A DNA stretch of 15,115 nt, from assembly GCA_002793745.1 (NCBI GenBank), contig PFEE01000047.1:1-15115 (forward strand), given 5' to 3'. The position numbers were made by a program, and so were the translations under genes. This document shows positions 1-6,103 of this stretch, one piece after another. Source of the stretch: Candidatus Roizmanbacteria bacterium CG10_big_fil_rev_8_21_14_0_10_45_7 (GTDB lineage Bacteria > Patescibacteriota > Microgenomatia > UBA1406). A model generated the notes under the pieces. That model was not told the origin of the DNA. It ran no database searches and saw only the letters and a program-made list of their open reading frames with translations. Numbering within the stretch: the first letter of the stretch is position 1; the number at the start of each line of letters is the position of its first letter.

Positions 1-17
1 GTATACACGAGTTTGTG

Positions 18-575
18 CTAAGAATCTAGATGCGCTTGCATTCCCTGCAGTACTATTGCAACAAACTGAGGCAGAGGAATACCCAGTTTTTCTTCACACA
101 ACCCAATCTGCTCACGGTCAACACCGGCGGCAAATGATTTTTGAGGAAATTTTTTGAGTACTGATTCAGTGGTCACAGCACTCAGTTTTTTTTCAGGGCG
201 CACCAGCGCTGTGGCAACAATTAAACCGGTTAGCTCATCACAGGTATAGAGTGCCCACTCCATATTACTTTCAGGTGCTCGATATCCGTTATTGCGGTAA
301 TTATGAGTAAGCACCGTTTCTACAATACGCTCTTCAGTTTCGCCAGCCTGTTGCAGGTATTCAATCGTCTTTTTGGTGTGCGCATGGATATCTTCTCCCG
401 TTTCCTCCCAGTCCGCATCATGGATCAGCCCTGCCCGTCCCCACAGCTCCTCATCTTCACCAAAATGCTGTGCCAGCGCGCCCATAGCAGCCTCAACGGC
501 CAAGCAATGCTTCACCAGATTCTTGTTTTTGATATGGGTAGTTACAATATCCAGATACGTTTGGCGGCTCAGCAT
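18..575 (-). CDS. HD-domain metal-dependent phosphohydrolase, 185 aa
   Basis: Small single-domain HD-superfamily protein. The metal-binding signature is visible as His23, the His52-Asp53 pair in LIHDADWE, and Asp113 in the segment TCDELTG; His91 is a further candidate ligand. HD proteins of this size hydrolyse phosphate esters of nucleotides or similar substrates in the cytoplasm; the substrate cannot be read from the sequence. It is the last gene of a greA-lysS-HD run, starting 9 nt after the lysS stop codon with no Shine-Dalgarno motif (the bases before ATG are C-rich), so its translation probably depends on its neighbour. The ATG at 575 is the only sensible start because it directly precedes the domain. 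The assignment to the HD fold is firm; a specific biochemical role is not. Confidence 0.85.
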   Translation of the reverse strand: MLSRQTYLDIVTTHIKNKNLVKHCLAVEAAMGALAQHFGEDEELWGRAGLIHDADWEETGEDIHAHTKKTIEYLQQAGETEERIVETVLTHNYRNNGYRAPESNMEWALYTCDELTGLIVATALVRPEKKLSAVTTESVLKKFPQKSFAAGVDREQIGLCEEKLGIPLPQFVAIVLQGMQAHLDS

Positions 576-584
576 GGGGTTTGT

Positions 585-2039
585 TTATGACTCAGGGCGC
601 AGTGCCGGAAACATGATAACTTCCTTGATATTAGGCTGATTGGTTAAAAACATGGTGAGGCGATCAATGCCAATACCCCAGCCCGCTGTAGGCGGCATGC
701 CGTATTCAAGCGCACGGATATAGTCCTCATCCAGCATTTGAAATTCTTCAAGCCCACGAGCAGCCAGTCGTGTTTCTTCCTCCCAACGGGCACGCTGATC
801 TTCCGGATCATTGAGCTCGTTATACGCATTAATAAATTCCTCACCGGCAATAAGGAGCTGAAAGCTGGCCGCTTTAGTCGGGTCAGTTTGACTGCGCTTG
901 GCAAGCGGCTTCAACTCAACCGGATGGTCTGTGATAAACAAGGGACCCACTAAATGGGGACGAATGGCCTTTTTGTAAGCAGCGTCAAGGAGCGCTCCAT
1001 AACCCAAGACCGTCTTATCCTCTATGACTATTTTTTTCTTCTTCAGTGCTGTGCGCAAAGAAGGCTCATCATGCACATCATTAATATCAATTTCCAGATA
1101 CTCTTGAAACAATTGCCGATACGTTTTTCGCTCCCAGGGTGTTTTAAACGAATAGTTCTTGCCTTGATAGGTAATATCCGTAGTTCCCAATACCTCTTTG
1201 ACCAGCGTTTCCAGCATACGCTCCGTAAAATCCATGAGAGTTTCATAATCAACGTAAGCCCAATAGAACTCAAGCTGGGTAAATTCAGGATTGTGTGCAC
1301 GATCCATACCTTCGTTTCTAAAATCTTTTCCCATTTCATACACTTTTTCGTATCCTCCAACAATAAGACGCTTCAAATATAGCTCGTCGGAGATGCGCAA
1401 ATAAAAATCAGTGTTCAACGCATTGTGATGAGTCATAAAGGGTTTGGCGGTTGCACCACCGTAGAGTGACTGTAAAATAGGCGTTTCTACCTCCTTAAAT
1501 CCGTGTGAGTCAAAGTATGATCGCATAAAGCGAATCACATTGGTGCGCACATCAAATACCTTACGGGCCTCTTCGTTGAGAAGCAAGTCTACGTAGCGCT
1601 GTCGATACCGTTCCTCAATATCTTTAAACCCGTACCAACTGTCGGGCAGCGGGCGCACGCTTTTGGTCAATAAGGAAAACGTATGAGCCCGAACCGACAA
1701 TTCACCCCGTACGGTTTTAAACACTTCACCGCTTGAGGAAATAATGTCACCGATATGCAACTTTGACACTGAAGGAAATAGTGATTCGGGAAGTACATCC
1801 GCCTGAAACACCATCTGTATTTTTCCGCTTTCGTCTTTAAGGTCGACAAACACCATTTTGCCGTGTCCGCGCATACCCATAATGCGTCCGGCAACCGTCA
1901 CGGTTTTTCCGGTCAGATTGCGGGCTTCTATGATGGGTTGCTTATCTACAACGTGTGAACCATAGGCCGGCATACCGGCAGCGGCAAGCTCATCACGTTT
2001 TTTCTTTCGATCGGCAATAAGTTCTGTCAAACTGGGCAT
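585..2039 (-). CDS. lysS: Lysyl-tRNA synthetase, class II
   Basis: Charges tRNA-Lys with lysine in the cytoplasm. About 484 aa, normal for bacterial class II LysRS. Residues about 45-125 form the OB-fold anticodon-binding domain (VTVAGRIMGMRGHGKMVF). The catalytic core carries motif 1 (about 165-190, ending VETPILQ), motif 2 (about 239-257, FRNEGMDRAHNPEFTQLE) and motif 3 (453-464, GWGIGIDRLTMF), all intact, followed by the typical tail MFPALRP. The reading frame extends upstream to 2096, but that would overlap greA by 53 bases. The ATG at 2039 gives the canonical N-terminus (MPSLTELIADRKKKRDEL), lies 4 nt after the greA stop, and has an AAGG about 11 nt upstream, so I chose it. It is the middle gene of the greA-lysS-HD operon, a pairing also found in other bacteria. 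Confidence 0.97.
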   Translation of the reverse strand: MPSLTELIADRKKKRDELAAAGMPAYGSHVVDKQPIIEARNLTGKTVTVAGRIMGMRGHGKMVFVDLKDESGKIQMVFQADVLPESLFPSVSKLHIGDIISSSGEVFKTVRGELSVRAHTFSLLTKSVRPLPDSWYGFKDIEERYRQRYVDLLLNEEARKVFDVRTNVIRFMRSYFDSHGFKEVETPILQSLYGGATAKPFMTHHNALNTDFYLRISDELYLKRLIVGGYEKVYEMGKDFRNEGMDRAHNPEFTQLEFYWAYVDYETLMDFTERMLETLVKEVLGTTDITYQGKNYSFKTPWERKTYRQLFQEYLEIDINDVHDEPSLRTALKKKKIVIEDKTVLGYGALLDAAYKKAIRPHLVGPLFITDHPVELKPLAKRSQTDPTKAASFQLLIAGEEFINAYNELNDPEDQRARWEEETRLAARGLEEFQMLDEDYIRALEYGMPPTAGWGIGIDRLTMFLTNQPNIKEVIMFPALRPES

Positions 2040-2043
2040 GTTT

Positions 2044-2505
2044 TTAGGAAACCTTAAGAATAGTATACGTACTTTCGCCGTCCGGTGTGCAAACAATTAC
2101 CGTATCACCAACCTTTTTGTCCATAAATGCTTTTCCCAAGGGGGATCGCACGGATACTTTCAGTTCTTTTGGGTTTGCTTCGGTTTCGCCCACGATAGTA
2201 AGGATCATCTCGCTATGGGTGTTCTTCACCGTTATCACACTTCCTACCTGAACCAAGTCGTTGTCAATTTTTTCTGTTACTATACAATTGCGCAACGTCA
2301 GTTCAATACGCACAATACGTGCATCAATATCAGTCAAACGCGCACGGGCGGCCTGGTATCCACTGTTTTCTTTGAGGTCTCCCATAAGACGCTGCTGATT
2401 AAGGTCTGCTACCGCAGGTACCCGTAGGGCACGAAGATCTGCCAACTCTTTTATGAGTTTAGCTTGCCCTTGCGGACTAATTATGTGTGCGGGTTGGGTT
2501 TTCAT
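2044..2505 (-). CDS. greA: Transcription elongation factor GreA/GreB family
   Basis: Rescues backtracked RNA polymerase by stimulating cleavage of the nascent RNA through its secondary channel. 153 aa, standard length. The N-terminal coiled coil spans about residues 8-75, and its tip keeps the acidic pair needed for cleavage in GDLKEN (Asp43, Glu46). The C-terminal FKBP-like domain is recognised by VRSPLGKAFMDKKVGDTV. The usual tip sequence NAEYHAA is NSGYQAA here, a modest change. The frame could begin at 2526, but a -10-like TATATT occupies 2518-2513, only 7 nt before the ATG at 2505. The upstream start would lie outside the transcript, and it would overlap the promoter of tRNA-Glu. I therefore use 2505 and predict a leaderless mRNA. 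First gene of the greA-lysS-HD operon. Confidence 0.95.
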   Translation of the reverse strand: MKTQPAHIISPQGQAKLIKELADLRALRVPAVADLNQQRLMGDLKENSGYQAARARLTDIDARIVRIELTLRNCIVTEKIDNDLVQVGSVITVKNTHSEMILTIVGETEANPKELKVSVRSPLGKAFMDKKVGDTVIVCTPDGESTYTILKVS

Positions 2506-2506
2506 C

Positions 2507-2521
2507 TGGTACAATATACCA
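2507..2521. promoter_or_regulatory. Symmetric bidirectional extended -10 element between greA and tRNA-Glu
   Basis: The 15-base element TGGTACAATATACCA has perfect 5-base inverted arms (TGGTA/TACCA). Read on +, it is an extended -10 (TG-G-TACAAT, 2507-2515) suited to tRNA-Glu starting at 2528. Read on -, it is TG-G-TATATT (2521-2513), ending 7 nt before the greA ATG at 2505. No convincing -35 hexamer is visible on either side. Promoter function is inferred from motif and position. Confidence 0.6.
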
Positions 2522-2527
2522 CGCACT

Positions 2528-2600
2528 GCTCCTATAGTCTAGCGGCCTAGGACAGCGCCCTCTCACGGCGCAGACACGGGTTCGAATCCCGTTGGGAGCA
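2528..2600 (+). tRNA. tRNA-Glu (anticodon CTC)
   Basis: Full cloverleaf. The acceptor stem is 2528-2534 with 2593-2599, including one G-U and otherwise Watson-Crick pairs. The D arm has GTCT pairing with GGAC. The anticodon stem is 2555-2559 with 2567-2571, closing a 7-base loop CTCTCAC with anticodon CTC at 2562-2564. The T arm is CGGGTTCGAATCCCG. Discriminator A2600; CCA is not encoded (ACA follows), so CCA-adding enzyme is needed. It reads GAG codons. The DUF5680 start codon begins 4 nt after the mature 3' end. Confidence 0.97.
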
Positions 2601-2604
2601 CACG

Positions 2605-3075
2605 ATGAACCTATCTGACCTTCGGCAATTTTTAATTGACTCCAACAAGGCAGGGTATGCCGGAGGTGAAGAAAAAAAATGGATTAAGGAAGCGGACCAT
2701 TCAACCACGATTCCCTACGAAAAAGGCGATTGGAAGCTACATGATAATTTTTTTGGCGGCGAGCCCTATGGCGGACGCGAAGTCGCGTTTTACCATGACA
2801 AGCCGGTATGGATGATGACCTACTACGGATGGGTTAAGCCGGGAGCGGCAGCTGACCCGGTGTACGCGGTATTGCGCGGGGCCTTAATGCGTATGCCTAA
2901 AAAATACCCTTTTCGCGGACCAAAAAAATTTGTGCAAGGCGATTACCGCTATACTAACTCCTGGGACGGTAAATTGGAACGATTTTCAGGACACGAAATA
3001 ATCACACGAAAGGGAAAGATTCTCTATGAGGCGTATTACCGCGGAGGCTTAGTCGACCAACGAACCGGAGTTTAG
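2605..3075 (+). CDS. DUF5680 domain-containing protein, 156 aa
   Basis: A single-domain protein that I recognise as DUF5680. Features include an early YAGGEEK segment, then FFGGEPYGGREVAFYHDKPVW and the aromatic stretch MMTYYGWV. The family is widespread, sometimes fused to helix-turn-helix domains, and has no established biochemical role; this copy has no HTH, signal peptide or membrane segment. The ATG at 2605 lies only 4 nt downstream of the tRNA-Glu 3' end with no own promoter or Shine-Dalgarno motif, so it is probably co-transcribed with the tRNA and freed by tRNA 3' processing. Its stop codon overlaps the convergent tgt stop (TAG at 3073-3075 against the tgt stop at 3072-3074). Family assignment is from memory of sequence character, not a search. 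Confidence 0.8.
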   Translation: MNLSDLRQFLIDSNKAGYAGGEEKKWIKEADHSTTIPYEKGDWKLHDNFFGGEPYGGREVAFYHDKPVWMMTYYGWVKPGAAADPVYAVLRGALMRMPKKYPFRGPKKFVQGDYRYTNSWDGKLERFSGHEIITRKGKILYEAYYRGGLVDQRTGV

Positions 3076-4169
3076 CTAAAGCGCAGCTTCTCCATCAGTA
3101 TTGAATAGAACCGCAGGTTGTGAATCGTTGCAAGTCTCCCTGCTGTCACATCGCCAATTCTAAATAAGTGTGCCAAATATGAACGGGAATAGCGGGTACA
3201 GAGCAGACAATCGCAGGCGGCACTTACCGGCTGGCCATCACGGTAATACTCTTGCTTATCGGGTACGTAATAGGAGTAAAACTTATCTTTGCGCATATCG
3301 ATCGCATCAATCGACTGTGCGTTATATACATACAGCCTTCGGTGGCGGGCGTCACGGGTAGGCAACACGCAATCAAACACATGCCAGCCCATATCAACCA
3401 GTTTCACAATTTCATCCGGTTTTCCAATTCCCAATCCGAATAACAAATAATCTTCCGGTGTATGTTCACGGATCACCCGTGCAACGTCATAGTTAAATTT
3501 CCCGTCGTCCATAACCGGCCAGCCGCCATATCCCAGCCCATCAAAACCAATATCAACCAAGCGCTGCGTGCACTCTACTCGCAAATCAAGGTGGTCGCCT
3601 CCTTGCACGACACCCAACAAGTATGGACGGGTTTCTTTGGTTAATTTTTTCTGTTCACACCATTGTTCAAACAGATCCTTGCACAGGCGAGCCCAACGAA
3701 TCGTTCGCTCGACCGTATCACGGGCACGATCTTGATCAGCTCCCGGCTCAGTAAAATCATCAAACACCACCATCATATCAGTTGAAAGTGCCAACTGTAC
3801 TTTAATGGAAATTTCAGGAGTAAACACCACCTTTTCTTTACCCGGCTCTTTAAACGTAACACCCTTATCGGTTACGGCATTTTTGCCTCCGCTGGTTTTA
3901 GCGATAGACATTACCTGAAATCCGCCGGAATCAGAAATAATACCACCGTTCCACGACATGAAACGACGCACACCGCCCAATTCTTTTATGGTTTGCGCGC
4001 CGGGCTGCGAATACAGGTGATACGTGTTTACCAATACGCCAGGTGTTTTTGTTCCTTCGATATCGCTACTATCCAGCGCCTTAAGCACGGCACGGGTAGC
4101 GTCCGGGAAAAATACCGGCAACGGTATTTGGTTTCCGGTAATGGTTTTGAAATACTTGGGCTGCTGCAT
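3072..4169 (-). CDS. tgt: tRNA-guanine(34) transglycosylase (queuosine pathway)
   Basis: Exchanges guanine 34 in GUN-anticodon tRNAs for a 7-deazaguanine base. 365 aa from the chosen start. Visible signatures are the general base Asp80 in SDSGGFQVMS, the GVVQGG loop (186-191), and the nucleophile Asp266 in FDCVLPTR. Zinc ligands Cys319, Cys321, Cys324 and His350 are also present (CDCLLC and TIHNLRFY). The base pocket is divergent: the usual FDEC is FDDF (136-139), and the usual GGLAVG is GGWPVM (215-220), so the exact base accepted is uncertain. The frame extends to 4184, but TATAAT at 4181-4176 lies inside that extension and 6 nt before the ATG at 4169, so I start at 4169 and predict a leaderless mRNA. 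No other queuosine gene is in the window, which suggests salvage of the precursor or biosynthesis genes elsewhere. Confidence 0.93.
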   Translation of the reverse strand: MQQPKYFKTITGNQIPLPVFFPDATRAVLKALDSSDIEGTKTPGVLVNTYHLYSQPGAQTIKELGGVRRFMSWNGGIISDSGGFQVMSIAKTSGGKNAVTDKGVTFKEPGKEKVVFTPEISIKVQLALSTDMMVVFDDFTEPGADQDRARDTVERTIRWARLCKDLFEQWCEQKKLTKETRPYLLGVVQGGDHLDLRVECTQRLVDIGFDGLGYGGWPVMDDGKFNYDVARVIREHTPEDYLLFGLGIGKPDEIVKLVDMGWHVFDCVLPTRDARHRRLYVYNAQSIDAIDMRKDKFYSYYVPDKQEYYRDGQPVSAACDCLLCTRYSRSYLAHLFRIGDVTAGRLATIHNLRFYSILMEKLRFS

Positions 4170-4175
4170 CAGCCT

Positions 4176-4181
4176 ATTATA
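4176..4181 (-). promoter_or_regulatory. -10 box of tgt, leaderless spacing
   Basis: Perfect TATAAT on the minus strand followed by six bases (AGGCTG) and then the tgt ATG at 4169. With the usual 6-7 nt from -10 to transcription start, the first transcribed base is the A of the start codon or its neighbour. No good -35 is seen; a TG dinucleotide directly precedes the hexamer. Confidence 0.65.
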
Positions 4182-4213
4182 CATGCTCTTGCAAAAAAAC
4201 AGAGAAGACAGTA

Positions 4214-4226
4214 TAGAGTTACTCTA
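4214..4226. repeat. Small odd palindrome TAGAGT-T-ACTCTA in the tgt upstream gap
   Basis: Two 6-base inverted arms around a single T in the 126-base gap (4170-4295) between tgt and the divergent frameshifted gene. Apart from this, the tgt -10 box and a weak TTATAA at 4285-4290 just before ATG 4296, I see nothing in the gap. It could be an operator, but arms this short occur by chance. Confidence 0.25.
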
Positions 4227-4295
4227 GTTATGCATTAATTTCCGTTTACCCGGCAACTACATGACCTGCTTGATACTCCGCATCTTATAAAAACG

Positions 4296-4852
4296 ATGCA
4301 GGGACATGTTCCCATAAAAAATACTGCTCACTTTGTTAACTGGCGTTGCCATACCGTTGATAATGCAATCAATGGACAGGCTTGTAGCTTAGAGGCCATT
4401 ACCAACGATACCCTACTATTTATAGTAGATCGCATTAATGCCAATAGCGTTGAATCACCGCTTGCCTGGGGCTCTATTCTTTCACCCGCTCCATTTGAGT
4501 CCCGCGTTAAACTGTATACCGCGATGATGGAATCAATCCCAGCGTGCGTGAATGGCTTCATAGAGATGTATATCACTATATTAAAATCGGTGATGATATT
4601 AGCCAAATCAGTAAGACATATCGGTCAGATCTGGTGCTCTATATATGGAATCGATTCGTGTATTCAACATATGCCGCCATGCATAGTTTTCATGACATGA
4701 TGACCCTGTACCGCCTGTCCAACACTCATCATTATCGCTTAAAACTTCGCGCGCTTGATAAAGCGATGGAGATTGGATACCATGCTTGCTCTTTGCCAAT
4801 CATTGAAGCACCATGGATGGCCCATGCCCGGGATAGACTATGGCAAAATTAA
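4296..4852 (+). pseudogene. Unrecognised gene with an apparent -1 frameshift near 4509-4511
   Basis: No single frame covers this stretch, but two frames join naturally. From ATG 4296 the first frame reads coding-like sequence (for example CSLEAITNDTLLFIVDRINA) up to about 4508. A second frame, open from 4511, continues with VYRDDGINPSVREWLHRDV and runs to TAA at 4850-4852. Adding one A to the AAA at 4509-4511 joins them into about 185 aa. The second part is rich in Tyr, His, Trp and charged helices (HYIKIGDDISQISKTYRSDL, then RLKLRALDKAMEIGYHACSL); I do not recognise a family. The last 53 bases overlap the convergent MBL gene. It is either a real pseudogene, a sequencing error in a short A-run, or two chance open frames; I favour a real gene with one lost base. 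A weak TTATAA 5 nt before ATG 4296 could be its -10. Confidence 0.5.
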
Positions 4853-5390
4853 AAGCACTCAGTCGCTGTATTGACCGTTCCAGATCCTGCCGGTTGCTGT
4901 ACCGGTGGCTCGTGCTTCCATAGGTGTTGTCGGCAAACATAACGTCGCCTACAAACAATGCGTTTTCTTTTTCAAAATAAAACGAAAAACTGCCTGGCGT
5001 ATGGCCGGGGGTAGGGATTGCCTTAAATGAAAACGGGCCCAGTTTATAGTTTTTTTCTTCCAAAAATTCCATTCCCTGCACGGGGAGTATAATCGGCTTT
5101 ACCGACATAAAATGTTCTGCTGTTTTTTTACTATTTTTCAACAAAAAAACATCCTTCTGGCCGATATACAGCGGCACATCTAAAGACATTTGCATTTCTC
5201 CAGAAGCTAATATATGGTCATAATGTCCGTGGGTTGCCAGAATGCCCCAAACCTTAAGTTGTTCCCTGCTTACCAACTCAAGCAGGAAGTCAGCACTGTC
5301 ACCGGGATCAATAATAAGTGCGTCTGTTCCCATCGTAAGCACGTAACAATTTGCCTGCAGCTCGCCCAAAGGGTACGTTCGGATGTGCAT
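4800..5390 (-). CDS. Metallo-beta-lactamase fold hydrolase, glyoxalase II-like
   Basis: 196-aa cytoplasmic MBL-fold protein of the hydroxyacylglutathione hydrolase-like group. The binuclear metal site is complete: His54, His56, Asp58 and His59 in THGHYDH, His130 in PTPGHTPGS, Asp149 in FVGDVMF and His189 in YPGHGP. The opening pattern (YPLGELQANCYVL) is typical of these small thioester or phosphoester hydrolases. Full-length glyoxalase II carries an extra C-terminal substrate domain that is absent here, so the substrate is unknown. The frame can be extended to a TTG at 5408, but TATACT at 5402-5397 stands 6 nt before ATG 5390, so I use 5390 with a leaderless transcript. Divergent from tRNA-Ser, and its 3' end overlaps the frameshifted gene by 53 bases. 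Confidence 0.9.
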   Translation of the reverse strand: MHIRTYPLGELQANCYVLTMGTDALIIDPGDSADFLLELVSREQLKVWGILATHGHYDHILASGEMQMSLDVPLYIGQKDVFLLKNSKKTAEHFMSVKPIILPVQGMEFLEEKNYKLGPFSFKAIPTPGHTPGSFSFYFEKENALFVGDVMFADNTYGSTSHRYSNRQDLERSIQRLSAFNFAIVYPGHGPSMVLQ

Positions 5391-5393
5391 GGG

Positions 5394-5404
5394 TATAGTA
5401 TAAT
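5394..5404. promoter_or_regulatory. Overlapping divergent -10 boxes for the MBL gene and tRNA-Ser
   Basis: The 11-base stretch TATAGTATAAT contains TATAAT on + (5399-5404), placed about 16 nt before the mature tRNA-Ser 5' end at 5421. On - it contains TATACT (5402-5397), followed by exactly six bases and then the MBL ATG at 5390. The two boxes share four bases. This predicts mutually exclusive or alternating initiation from one open complex site. Confidence 0.6.
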
Positions 5405-5420
5405 GCAAACAGATTCTAAC

Positions 5421-5504
5421 GGAGGGTTGGCCGAGTGGCTTAAGGCGCCGGTCTCGAAAACCGGTTTCCGCAAGGAAGCACAGGTTCGAATCCTGTACCC
5501 TCCG
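5421..5504 (+). tRNA. tRNA-Ser (anticodon CGA)
   Basis: Class II tRNA with a long variable arm. The acceptor stem GGAGGGT (5421-5427) pairs perfectly with ACCCTCC (5497-5503), and the discriminator is G5504, as expected for serine. The anticodon stem CCGGT/ACCGG closes the loop CTCGAAA with anticodon CGA at 5455-5457. The variable arm folds as TTCC-GCAA-GGAA. The T arm is CAGGTTCGAATCCTG. CCA is not encoded. It reads UCG codons. The convergent GNAT gene stops on the very next base, 5505. Confidence 0.97.
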
Positions 5505-5963
5505 CTAGTCGACGTTTTGTGTAAATGTCGTGTGATAGGGGGTAAACCCGTATTTTTGAAAAGCCTGTTGTGATGCTTTATTTTGTGTGTATGCACCAAT
5601 TTTTATACGAAACACGTTTTTTGTTTTTGCCCATATAATACACTCTTCAACAAGTGCTCGCGCAACCCCTTTTCTTCTATAGTCTTCTGTTACGTACACA
5701 ACTTCAATCTCACATTCTAATTTCTTTGTGTTGTAGTAATCAATTTTGTCTGCATGCGCATACAAGTAGCCCACAACATCATCATTGTCCTCAGCAACAA
5801 GGAGCAGTGCGTTCGGGTTTTCGAATTCCTTTGTATATCGATCGATAGCTTCTTTTTCAGAAAATACTAAAAGCGGCTCAAACAGTAATTCGGTTTCGTG
5901 CAATCTTCCCCCCATAGCAACAAGAGCAGAGAGTTCATTTTTTCGAGCAGTTCGAATATTCAT
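5505..5963 (-). CDS. GNAT-family N-acetyltransferase, 152 aa
   Basis: Single GNAT domain that transfers an acetyl group from acetyl-CoA to an amine; the acceptor is unknown. The N-terminal strand NIRTARKNEL starts the fold, and the central strand IEVVYVTEDYR leads into the acetyl-CoA pyrophosphate loop RRKGVA (96-101). The C-terminal segment NKASQQAFQKYGFTPY is the classic GNAT motif B. Length is typical and no transmembrane segment is present. The frame could begin 18 bases earlier at 5981, but TATAAT at 5975-5970 lies within that extension and six bases before ATG 5963, so I start at 5963 and predict a leaderless mRNA. The AAAGG between box and ATG is too close to act as a Shine-Dalgarno. 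It stops flush against tRNA-Ser on the other strand. Confidence 0.93.
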   Translation of the reverse strand: MNIRTARKNELSALVAMGGRLHETELLFEPLLVFSEKEAIDRYTKEFENPNALLLVAEDNDDVVGYLYAHADKIDYYNTKKLECEIEVVYVTEDYRRKGVARALVEECIIWAKTKNVFRIKIGAYTQNKASQQAFQKYGFTPYHTTFTQNVD

Positions 5964-5969
5964 GCCTTT

Positions 5970-5975
5970 ATTATA
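5970..5975 (-). promoter_or_regulatory. -10 box of the GNAT gene, leaderless spacing
   Basis: Minus-strand TATAAT followed by AAAGGC and then ATG 5963, the same six-base spacing as tgt and the MBL gene. On the plus strand the same site reads TATTAT (5969-5974), but no convincing plus-strand gene follows. Confidence 0.6.
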
Positions 5976-6103
5976 CCGCATGATTTATATTCATATTTTT
6001 GTCCCACTTAAGTTCACCTATAAGGACAGCAATCTTACCTGTATAATATGGAAGGAGTTGCTGAGTTATAAGGCTTTAATGGTTCCAGACCTAGCTGTTC
6101 CGC
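5976..6103. other. Gene-free gap between the GNAT and CBS genes, with an orphan + strand -10
   Basis: No convincing gene. A perfect TATAAT sits on + at 6042-6047 preceded directly by TG, with no recognisable downstream gene: the only frames are a 7-codon ATG...TAA at 6048 and a 51-codon frame (5980-6135) that runs into the CBS gene antisense. It could start a small RNA or antisense transcript to the CBS 3' end, or be chance. No terminator hairpin for the CBS gene is evident. Confidence 0.4.

Noticed and set aside
954..1382. Plus-strand frame of 142 codons inside lysS
   Set aside because: Antisense shadow of the conserved synthetase core.
2040..2096. Longer lysS start at 2096 adding 19 residues
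   Set aside because: Would overlap greA by 53 bases and the added residues do not resemble the LysRS N-terminus.
4170..4184. Longer tgt start at 4184 adding five residues
   Set aside because: The TATAAT -10 box lies inside this extension; the added residues are not conserved family sequence.
4505..4515. Programmed -1 frameshift at GTT AAA CTG
   Set aside because: The bases do not form a proper X-XXY-YYZ slippery heptamer in the zero frame and no downstream stimulatory stem is evident; a simple lost A explains the data better.
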